Shown here piece by piece: positions 53,266-60,537 of a DNA stretch of 64,000 nucleotides. Made by a program: the position numbers and the translations under genes. This stretch comes from Acetivibrio alkalicellulosi (lineage in GTDB: Bacteria; Bacillota; Clostridia; Acetivibrionales; Acetivibrionaceae), in the NCBI GenBank assembly GCA_008125075.1, contig VLTH01000002.1, positions 1,967,451 through 2,031,450 of the forward strand. Reading direction: 5' to 3'. Positions within the stretch are counted from its first letter, which is position 1. The number at the start of each line of letters is the position of its first letter. A model generated the notes under the pieces. That model did no database searches and was not told the DNA's origin. It saw only the letters and a list, made by a program, of their open reading frames with translations.

Positions 53266-54027
53266 TTATCTTCCTCCTTCCATTGCGTATTTTATGTATC
53301 TTTTTGATAAATCAAGATTACTTCTTAAAATAAGGCACAATGCAATAATATATCTTCTATTATTCCCCAATGTTCTGCTATGCACCTTCACTTTCTTTTT
53401 TAATTCCTTCCTTGGTAGAGATTTATTTTTTAAAAGTATCTCAAATAATGTGTCATCATCTGCTAGTACTTTTGCAATACTCATGCACATCTTTCTTGAA
53501 TCTTGATGCTTTGGAACACTCAATGCAAGATCCATAAAAGATATTCCAAATTCCTCAAGACTCATTTTATACTTATTAATTTCTTCTCTACTTTCCACAT
53601 CCTCAAAACTAAAATCAGTATCTAAGGAAAGATATTTTTCACTAAACTCCTGATTTTCGTTAAAATAGGAAAATGGATATTCATTAGAATGCTTGTTCCT
53701 TCTCAAAAAGTCAATAAGTCTTCTTTTTATTACTTGTTCTGAAAATAAAAAGAAATTATAATTCTTAGTTAAATCATAAGAGTTTATTGCTTCATTAAAA
53801 GCCGACATTGCTATACTAAATTCATCATTATTTCGAGTATCAATATATTTCCCCATGGCCTTTGACGTCACCCTTATAATAAATGGAGTATATTGTGAAA
53901 TAAAATCATCCCTCAAATGAAGGTTCCCTTCCTTTATTTCTTTTAACATTGAAAAAAATGCTTCGTTAGATTCATTTCCATTGTTATTTTTTCTTTTAAA
54001 ATGAATTATTCTGCGGACATCCAACAA
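53266..54027 (-). CDS. sigI: Alternative sigma factor SigI
   Basis: About 253-aa sigma-70 family factor of the SigI type. Region 2 is about residues 45-110 (SMLKEIKEGNLHLRDDFISQ YTPFI, then YDLTKNYNFFLFSEQVIKRR LIDFLRR), and the SigI C-terminal domain about 170-250 (LPRKELKKKVKVHSRTLGNN RRYIIALCLI). The start is TTG at 54027 or ATG at 54033; AAAGGAG is 7 nt before the TTG but only 1 nt before the ATG. Upstream reading to 54123 has no site. It is transcribed with rsgI; no clear own SigI promoter was found on this strand. Confidence 0.93.
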   Translation of the reverse strand: MLDVRRIIHFKRKNNNGNESNEAFFSMLKEIKEGNLHLRDDFISQYTPFIIRVTSKAMGKYIDTRNNDEFSIAMSAFNEAINSYDLTKNYNFFLFSEQVIKRRLIDFLRRNKHSNEYPFSYFNENQEFSEKYLSLDTDFSFEDVESREEINKYKMSLEEFGISFMDLALSVPKHQDSRKMCMSIAKVLADDDTLFEILLKNKSLPRKELKKKVKVHSRTLGNNRRYIIALCLILRSNLDLSKRYIKYAMEGGR

Positions 54028-54187
54028 AATCATTCTCCTTTCGCAAAAACTATTTCGAAAATATGTATATCTTTTATGTCCATGATAAAGGAATAAACAG
54101 AATTGTTGCTTAAAAGTCCTCACTACTTTAATATATCAAACAAAACCAAAAGAGTAAATACTAGCTGAGCAAATCCTCAATACTAAG

Positions 54188-54214
54188 CCCCCACAAAAAA
54201 TTAAAAACTTCGAA
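54188..54214 (+). promoter_or_regulatory. SigI-like promoter of the dockerin miniprotein
   Basis: CCCCC at 54188-54192 and CGAA at 54211-54214, 18 nt apart (AAGCCCCCAC and TTCGAATT). SigI promoters of Bacillus and C. thermocellum have a C-rich -35 and a CGAA -10. The spacing here is compatible as far as I recall, but I could not compare it exactly. Next gene start is 54256. Confidence 0.55.
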
Positions 54215-54255
54215 TTAATATAGTGTAAGAAATAATAACAAGGGGGTATAATATT

Positions 54256-54570
54256 ATGTTAAGAAGAAAAGGTTTGGCAATAATTAGTGTTACTGCAACG
54301 TTACTATTAACTATGTCTTTAAGTTCTTTAAGTGTAGTAGCTGGAAACTTATCTCTAATAGAAAATGTTCCTGAGATTGCACTAGATCAGCCAATTATGA
54401 TTGGTGACATAAATGGGGACGGTCAGATAGATTCAAAAGATTCTGCCATATTAAGAAGGATACTTTTAGATATACCCGTCGACGGACCAGTTTATATACC
54501 AGAAGGAATACCTTTACATGAATTAAGTAGATTGATTCGTAATCATATTCTAGGTATAAGCAACTTTTAA
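54256..54570 (+). CDS. Secreted dockerin-only miniprotein
   Basis: 104-aa protein made of a signal peptide (about 1-28, RKGLAIISVTATLLLTMSLS) and a single dockerin (about 50-104). The first calcium loop is good: GDINGDGQIDSKDSAILRRI. The second repeat has lost its loop (DGPVYIPEGIPLHELSRLIR) but keeps the RxxxxNHILGI-like helix, so calcium binding should be half. No catalytic or binding module is fused. It lies divergent from sigI-rsgI behind the SigI-like promoter; ribosome site AAGGGGG. Possible roles are scaffoldin-site competitor, regulator or relic. Confidence 0.88.
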   Translation: MLRRKGLAIISVTATLLLTMSLSSLSVVAGNLSLIENVPEIALDQPIMIGDINGDGQIDSKDSAILRRILLDIPVDGPVYIPEGIPLHELSRLIRNHILGISNF

Positions 54571-54619
54571 TATTATAGTTAATAAGTATTATATTTTTTT
54601 AAAATTAAGATATTACTCT

Positions 54620-54651
54620 AAAGCCGTATAATTAATCTCTTATACGGCTTT
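54620..54651. terminator. Bidirectional terminator after the dockerin miniprotein
   Basis: AAAGCCGTATAA faces TTATACGGCTTT with an 8-nt loop, between convergent dockerin and SLH-GH18 genes. Confidence 0.9.
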
Positions 54652-54666
54652 AAGCTTTTAATATAT

Positions 54667-56700
54667 CTACTTTAAGCTTCTACTTATGGTATACCAAATG
54701 TCAGGTGTTTCAAATCCTCTTCTCCAGCTTGCTACTCCTGCAAGTCCATACTTATTTACCAAAGAAGCCTTTAGTTCTATTGACCTTGCATCCTCTACCC
54801 ATATTTTAAATGTGCTATTCCCTTTTTTATAAGTGGCTATATATTGACCACTGAAATTGTCCCAAACTACATGTGCATTATTTTGTCTAATAAGATTTTG
54901 TGAAGTCTCCATTGAAATGGCAGAAGTTTTTACAACTTTTCCATTTTGCTCTTCCCAGAGAACAGTATAAAAAGGAAGGCCTAAAAGCATCTTTTCAGCC
55001 CTTACTTGTTCCAATACTTCTGTCAATGACCTCTCAACCCAGTTTATCTGAGCGACAGAACCACTCTGCTTGCTCCAACTTCCATTTTGATCGTATGCCA
55101 TTAGAGCAACATAATCAACAGCCTCTCCAAGTGCTCTTCTGTCATAGCACATAGACCAGTTCCAACTTCCTGGCTCTATTTTGGTAACATCTACAGAGGT
55201 TATTAGTCCCTGCTCTCTTAATACAAGTGCAAGTTCTCTGATAAACTGGGATAATACATACCTATCACTAAAATATATATTTTCAAAATCAACATTTATG
55301 CCATCTAACTTATACTTCCAAGTATACTCTAAAAGCAGTTTTATCATGTGCCTACGTGACTCTTCACTATTTAAAACTTTATTTGCAATGTCTATATCAA
55401 ACTCATTTCTGAAAAGCCCCCACACATCATAACCATTATGGTGAGCCCAATTCATATAATTTACATCACCCATATCAACTATATGGATGTTGCCTTGCTC
55501 ATTTCTAAAAACTACAGGATCCGAAGCCTTAACTCCTAGTTTATTATCACTCTTTCTCAATTCAAACCATGTGGGCGAAATTACGTTTAATCCCTCCATA
55601 GGAGCTACACCTGACATATCAGGCGTTCTGACACTTATTTGATCCCAGACCATGTTAATTTTATAATCCTGAAAAAGACGCTCTTCAATGTTATAAATTT
55701 TCCAACTGTCATTTATTTTTCGAAGACTAAAAATTTTATCACCCTTGTAATTCTTTGAACGTTTGCTTCCATCAAAAAACTGCCTTGTATAGTTTACATC
55801 ATAAATCATCCTAGCCTTTGCAACACTTCCAGATATCTCTTCTACATTTACATCTGAGTTTTTTTTGCTTTCTAAAACCCTATAATTTTTTTGATTAAAG
55901 TATTTAATGATTTCCGAGCGGGTTAGATTATCTTCCCTTGCCTTTCCAATAGAATACTCAATATTAAAATTTATGTCGTACTGTCCATTATTTTTTTTAG
56001 CTAGATATTGGTTTACATAATTATTTATCAAGTCAACTATAAATTTTTCTTGTTCTAAAATATCTAATGTATAAGTTTCAACATCCAGCATTTTTCTAAT
56101 TATAACTGCAGCTTCACTTCTCAATGCATGATTTTTAGGTCTGAAAGTATTATCACTATAACCCTTTATAACCCCAGCTTGTACTGCAGCACTTAATTCA
56201 TTTTTATATAGATAATTGTTATCTATGTCTTTAAAATTCTTTACATCGCCCAAATATCTTTCATCAACTCTAAGAGCTTTTACTGTAGTAATTACTATCT
56301 CTTCCCGGGAAATATTCTTCTCCGGAAGAAAGGTGCCATCACCATATCCTATGATAATTCCATTTTCATATGCAGCTGCAATAGGTGCATAGTACCAGTC
56401 ACTTACCTCTACATCTTTAAAATACTTCTTACTTTTTTGTGAGTAATCCTCAATATTTAAGGCTCTTACCAGTAATGAAATAAATTCAGCTCTTGTTATT
56501 CTACTATCAGGTTTGGCATTTTGATTATACCCCTTTAATATTCCCATATAAACAAGCTCATTAATATATTCCCTTGACCAATGATCTGATATATCACTCA
56601 TATGATATTCGTAGGATACGTTAATAGAAAAGGATTGAACTGAAAATGTAAAAACTGCAAGTAATAATAATATGCTAAATATACTTATGCTTTTTCTCAC
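54667..56700 (-). CDS. SLH-anchored GH18-family protein
   Basis: 677-aa surface protein: signal peptide (1-23) and three SLH domains (about 30-205; ITRAEFISLLVRALNI, ISREEIVITTVKALRV, ALRSEAAVIIRKMLDV) that bind secondary cell-wall polymer. A helical NTF2-like region (about 215-335) and a C-terminal GH18-type TIM barrel (about 350-670) follow. The catalytic motif DGINVDFEN near residue 470 keeps the DxxDxE pattern, and YVALMAYDQNGSWSKQSGS, LLGLPFYT are typical of YaaH/SleL-like muramidase-chitinase relatives. Peptidoglycan or spore-cortex rather than chitin may be the target. Start is GTG after GGGGGAT. Confidence 0.9.
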   Translation of the reverse strand: MRKSISIFSILLLLAVFTFSVQSFSINVSYEYHMSDISDHWSREYINELVYMGILKGYNQNAKPDSRITRAEFISLLVRALNIEDYSQKSKKYFKDVEVSDWYYAPIAAAYENGIIIGYGDGTFLPEKNISREEIVITTVKALRVDERYLGDVKNFKDIDNNYLYKNELSAAVQAGVIKGYSDNTFRPKNHALRSEAAVIIRKMLDVETYTLDILEQEKFIVDLINNYVNQYLAKKNNGQYDINFNIEYSIGKAREDNLTRSEIIKYFNQKNYRVLESKKNSDVNVEEISGSVAKARMIYDVNYTRQFFDGSKRSKNYKGDKIFSLRKINDSWKIYNIEERLFQDYKINMVWDQISVRTPDMSGVAPMEGLNVISPTWFELRKSDNKLGVKASDPVVFRNEQGNIHIVDMGDVNYMNWAHHNGYDVWGLFRNEFDIDIANKVLNSEESRRHMIKLLLEYTWKYKLDGINVDFENIYFSDRYVLSQFIRELALVLREQGLITSVDVTKIEPGSWNWSMCYDRRALGEAVDYVALMAYDQNGSWSKQSGSVAQINWVERSLTEVLEQVRAEKMLLGLPFYTVLWEEQNGKVVKTSAISMETSQNLIRQNNAHVVWDNFSGQYIATYKKGNSTFKIWVEDARSIELKASLVNKYGLAGVASWRRGFETPDIWYTISRSLK

Positions 56701-57180
56701 AAATAATCCCCCTTTGCTTTATACCAAATCCGCCTCATAATTTATATAGCTGTTCTAATAATACTTTTCAGAATAGAAACTTTTGATTTTATGCATATGC
56801 CATTTGTTTGTTTTTCAAACAGGCACATGTGTAAAGACATTCATTGGCATTATACTTTTCATCCTATGTTGGTGAGTTTTTATGCTCATGAGTGTCTGGT
56901 TTAAAAATGACCCTTTTAAATATGTCTTATAGTTTCCTTATGTTCATAATTTTCTTTCTAATTTAGGTCCTCTGGTTTTTTACTTATTCAATAATCAATT
57001 CTACTAGTTGAACTCACTTAAATCAAATCCAATTTAAACCAAACTTTGCTCCTTTAATCCAGTTGCGTGTAACAAACGCAAAAAAATAATATGCATCCCT
57101 TTAATCTAATTCCCTTGTAGTTATGTATAATAATTCCATCAAAGATTGTGATCATTTTTTAATCAAATAAGCAAAAATAA
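56701..57180. other. Intergenic region containing an R2 copy
   Basis: Part of a 605-nt gap. 56745-56899 is an R2 unit with TACTTTTCAGAATAGAAACT, TTTTATGCATATGCCATTTG, CAAACAGGCACATGTGT, AGACATTCATTGGCATTATA and TGCTCATGAGTGTCTGG. The rest is AT-rich; 57126-57135 has TATAATAATT. Upstream part should hold the promoter of the SLH-GH18 gene. No gene seen. Confidence 0.55.
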
Positions 57181-57285
57181 GGGGTTGCTGCAAAGCTCAC
57201 CTTAGCTACAATATACCGTGTCAGAGTTTTAAAACCAACACTATATGATGTGATAAAGTGTTATTTTGCAGCAGCCCCTTAAGTT
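57181..57285 (-). terminator. Long-armed terminator of the betaine operon
   Basis: GGGGTTGCTGCAAA (57181-57194) faces TTTTGCAGCAGCCCC (57265-57279); on the minus strand the stem is followed by TTATTTTTGC, 20-100 nt after the substrate-binding gene. About 70 nt are held in the loop, containing a weaker pairing. It may be a small inserted palindromic element acting as terminator. Confidence 0.7.
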
Positions 57286-57305
57286 ATACCACTTATTTCT
57301 ATTTT

Positions 57306-58184
57306 TTAAGACAACCACTCATCTACCCTGTCTTTATTTTCTTCAATCCACCTTTTGGCATTTTCATATGGATCTGCCCCATCTTCTTCATTCCATCCCA
57401 TTACAGTTTCCATATCTTCAGTTGTCCAGTAAAATTTATCTAAGAAATTGTATACCTCTGGCATATCCTCATCCAATCCTCTTCTTACAATTGTATAAAT
57501 TTGCTCATCTCCACCATAAATTTCTTTTGGATCTTCTAAATATTTTAAGTCCCACTTGGAAAACTTCCAATGTGGTGTCCACCCTGTTACTACTATCCAC
57601 TCTTCATTACTGATCCTATCAGCTAGAGCTGCTGTCATTGTAGCACCAGTACCTTCAATAAGTAAAAACTCTGTCAACTCATATTCACTCATTACTTCTT
57701 CTGTTGCTGACATCAAACCTGCCCCTGGATCAATACCAATAATAACTGATTCAAACATTTCTGCAGTATCATTGAGTTCTTCAATTGAATTTATTTCTAC
57801 ATATTCAGGAACTACCAATCCAATTTTTGTACCATCAAGATTTGGGCCTAAATTATCAACCTGATCAATTACTTGATTATAGTACTCTTCATGAGTAGTT
57901 GGAAGCCATGCAGCTACCATTGCATCAGAATCTCCAGTAGTTAGAGATTGCCACATTGCAGAAGCACTAACAGGTATAATTTCCACGTCATATCCCATTC
58001 TTTCCTGCAATACAGCTCTTACTACATTTGTACTTGCAACTTCTGTTGACCATTCAACATATGTTAGTGTAACACTTCTATTTTCTTCTTGTCTTGCTGC
58101 CTGATAATTGTACGCATAAATTCCCCCTAATAATACTAACCCAAGAGCAATCCCTATAAGTAATATACTTCTTGTACCTTTCAT
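57306..58184 (-). CDS. opuAC: Glycine betaine/proline-type ABC substrate-binding protein
   Basis: 292-aa ProX/OpuAC-family binding protein with an N-terminal membrane anchor or signal (about residues 7-25), lacking a lipobox Cys. The type II binding-protein fold shows VTLTYVEWSTEVASTNVVRA, SDAMVAAWLPTTHEEYY, IGIDPGAGLMSATEEVM and TGWTPHWKFSKWDLKYLEDP. Trp residues for the betaine cation cage occur at about W45, W68, W88 and W203 by count. It is last of three genes: ATPase, permease, binding protein. Osmoprotectant uptake is the inferred role; choline or carnitine cannot be excluded. Confidence 0.94.
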   Translation of the reverse strand: MKGTRSILLIGIALGLVLLGGIYAYNYQAARQEENRSVTLTYVEWSTEVASTNVVRAVLQERMGYDVEIIPVSASAMWQSLTTGDSDAMVAAWLPTTHEEYYNQVIDQVDNLGPNLDGTKIGLVVPEYVEINSIEELNDTAEMFESVIIGIDPGAGLMSATEEVMSEYELTEFLLIEGTGATMTAALADRISNEEWIVVTGWTPHWKFSKWDLKYLEDPKEIYGGDEQIYTIVRRGLDEDMPEVYNFLDKFYWTTEDMETVMGWNEEDGADPYENAKRWIEENKDRVDEWLS

Positions 58185-58280
58185 AACTTTGCCTCCTCAT
58201 AATTTTAATTTATTTTTAGATATTTTAATTTATCTGTATTATAAAATTCAATTCATTTGATATTATTAAACTAATAACTA

Positions 58281-59114
58281 TTAGGTTCTTCTACTTCTTA
58301 CACCTTGTGTAATTCTGTCAAGTATTATTGCTATAATAACAACACCTAATCCCGCTTCAAAACCCATTCCTGGTCGAAACCTCTGAATTGCTTTCCATAC
58401 CTCACCTCCTAAACCTTTGGCACCAATCATTGCAGCAATTACAACCATCGAAAGAGACAGCATTATTGTCTGATTAACTCCTGCCATAATTGTCTGATAC
58501 GAAAGAGGTAATTGCACTTTAATCAATTTTTGCATGCGGGTTGATCCAAAAGCATCTGATGCTTCAATTAGTTCAGGTGCTACCTGTCTTATTCCTAATG
58601 CTGTAAGCCTAATAGCTGGTGGTATTGCAAAAATTACTGTTGCAAATGTAGCCGACACAACTCCTAATCCAAAAAACGGTATTGCGGGTATTAAATATAC
58701 AAAAGCAGGCATTGTTTGCATAAAATCTAATATAGGCATTATTATCCCACGAGCTCTATTATTTAAAGCTGCAAAAATGCCAATAGGAATTCCAATAATT
58801 ACAGCTATAACTGTAGAAAATAAAACTAGAGAAAGCGTAATTATTGTTGCATCCCAAAGATCTAAATTCCATATAAGCAGCAGTCCTAAAATAGTTAAAA
58901 AAGCTATTTTAATTTTTTTTGTTATATACCATGCAATAAATGTAGTTACAATAATTATTATCCACGGTGGAAAAAACATTAGTATATCTATAAAAGCATC
59001 AATAATTGAAGCTGTAAATTGTGATATAGCTCTAGTTAGTCCTGCAAAATTTTTTGTTAACCATTCAATTCCAGCTTCAATAATATTCCCGATAGGAATT
59101 TTCGGTATTGGCAT
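58281..59114 (-). CDS. opuAB: Glycine betaine ABC transporter permease
   Basis: 277-aa ProW/OpuAB-type permease with about seven helices and the EAA loop around ASDAFGSTRMQKLIKVQLPL. Typical ends: IPIGNIIEAGIEWLTKNFA and GLGVVIIAIILDRITQG. The ATG at 59114 lies 4 nt after the ATPase stop; AAGGGGAG is 12 nt upstream. Reading further to 59150 overlaps the ATPase gene and is less likely. Confidence 0.94.
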   Translation of the reverse strand: MPIPKIPIGNIIEAGIEWLTKNFAGLTRAISQFTASIIDAFIDILMFFPPWIIIIVTTFIAWYITKKIKIAFLTILGLLLIWNLDLWDATIITLSLVLFSTVIAVIIGIPIGIFAALNNRARGIIMPILDFMQTMPAFVYLIPAIPFFGLGVVSATFATVIFAIPPAIRLTALGIRQVAPELIEASDAFGSTRMQKLIKVQLPLSYQTIMAGVNQTIMLSLSMVVIAAMIGAKGLGGEVWKAIQRFRPGMGFEAGLGVVIIAIILDRITQGVRSRRT

Positions 59115-59118
59115 TTTA

Positions 59119-60306
59119 TTATTCCACTCCCCTTTTAGCAAGTCCTGCAATAATAGAACCTCTCACAATTACCCCTAACAGTCTTTTTTCATCATTTACA
59201 ACTGCCACTGGATATTTTGTATCTACCATCATTGGGAGCAAATCATTAAGTGGCATTTCGGGAGAAATTGTTTTAATATTCCTGCTAATTATTGACTTAA
59301 TATCCTTCTCGCCCTTTTTAATTATTGAAGCTGCATCTTCTGCTTCCACAATGCCCTGTATTTTGTGTTGATTGTCAACAACAAAAATGCTAGAAATTCC
59401 AGCCTCTTGTATTTTTCTCAAAATAGTTCTTGGACCATCTTTCAAAAATCCAACAGTTTCAGCACTTTTCATAATAGCCTGTGCAGTTAAAACCTTCGAC
59501 ATATCAACGTGCTCTATGAACTTCTCCACATATTCATCAGATGGATTTGTAAGTATTTCTTCCGATGTACCTTCTTGTACCACTACCCCATCTTTCATAA
59601 GTATAATTCTATCTCCTAGTTTTATTGCTTCATCAAGGTCATGAGTTATAAAAATTATAGTTTTTTTCATCCGACTTTGAATGTCTATCAATTCATCCTG
59701 CATTTCCCTTCTTATCAGTGGATCAAGAGCACTAAATGCTTCATCCATTAATAAAATGTCCGGATCAATTGCTAATGCTCTAGCAAGTCCAACACGTTGT
59801 TGCATTCCACCACTAAGATGCTTAGGATATTTATCTCCCCATTCCTTTAGTCCAACTAGTTCTAAGGCTTCTTCTGATTTTTTCCTTCTTTGTTCAGGAA
59901 GTATGCCCTGTATCTCTAGTCCATACTCAACATTTTGAATAACTGTCCTATGTGGAAAAATAGCAAATTTTTGAAACACCATACCAAATTTTTTTCTTCT
60001 TAAATTTAGCAGGCTTTTTTGAGACATACCTGTAATATCATCTCCATCAACATATATTCTTCCTGATGTGGGTTCAATCAACCTGTTTATCAAACGAAGC
60101 AAAGTGGATTTTCCACTTCCAGATAACCCCATGACTACTAAAGTCTCACCTTCATATACTTTAAAAGACACTCCTCCCACACCAACTGTATGGCCTGTTT
60201 TTTTTAGAATTTCTTCTTTAGGTATCCCTTTGTCAAACATCTCCTTTGCTTTTTTATAGTTGTCTCCAAATATCTTGACAAGATTCTCTACTTTTATTTT
60301 TACCAT
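59119..60306 (-). CDS. opuAA: Glycine betaine ABC transporter ATPase with CBS pair
   Basis: 395-aa ProV/OpuAA-type ATPase. The ABC domain (about residues 35-265) has Walker A GLSGSGKST, signature LSGGMQQRVGLARALAIDP, and Walker B ILLMDEAFSALDP, plus the family N-terminus VENLVKIFGDNYKKAKEM. The C-terminus (about 275-390) has two CBS domains that sense ionic strength in OpuA. First gene of the operon. A sequence of two CBS domains supports osmotic gating rather than simple nutrient uptake. Confidence 0.96.
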   Translation of the reverse strand: MVKIKVENLVKIFGDNYKKAKEMFDKGIPKEEILKKTGHTVGVGGVSFKVYEGETLVVMGLSGSGKSTLLRLINRLIEPTSGRIYVDGDDITGMSQKSLLNLRRKKFGMVFQKFAIFPHRTVIQNVEYGLEIQGILPEQRRKKSEEALELVGLKEWGDKYPKHLSGGMQQRVGLARALAIDPDILLMDEAFSALDPLIRREMQDELIDIQSRMKKTIIFITHDLDEAIKLGDRIILMKDGVVVQEGTSEEILTNPSDEYVEKFIEHVDMSKVLTAQAIMKSAETVGFLKDGPRTILRKIQEAGISSIFVVDNQHKIQGIVEAEDAASIIKKGEKDIKSIISRNIKTISPEMPLNDLLPMMVDTKYPVAVVNDEKRLLGVIVRGSIIAGLAKRGVE

Positions 60307-60423
60307 TCTTTTTCCTCTATCTCTTTTTTATATTATTGTTTCTAAATATTTAGATTTTTATAACTATTTGTCTTTTTTTTTATTTGTGGACACTCTACTC
60401 AGCCTGAAGATTATACAAAAAAA

Positions 60424-60513
60424 GCTGTTGCACAATGAATAAAAATCCATTACACACCAGCCCTTTTTGTCTATTTATAACTTAATTAAACTTTTTTTAA
60501 GGTGATTGTTGAA
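60424..60513. terminator. Terminator-like repeat R5, copy B
   Basis: GCTGTTG at 60424-60430 faces CAGC (CACACCAGCCC near 60454-60463), followed by TTTTTG and the conserved tail TATAACTTAATTAAACTTT. Compared with the 21466 copy, the right arm has a substitution (CACCAGCCC for CAACAGCCC). It lies 25 nt from the GHL10 stop. Confidence 0.65.
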
Positions 60514-60537
60514 AATTTTGGAATGTGGTGAAAAACT

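Noticed and set aside
54242-54246. SigI-like CCCCC box on the minus strand for sigI autoregulation
   Set aside because: It is the dockerin gene's ribosome site read in reverse; the nearest CGAA is about 29 nt away, too far.
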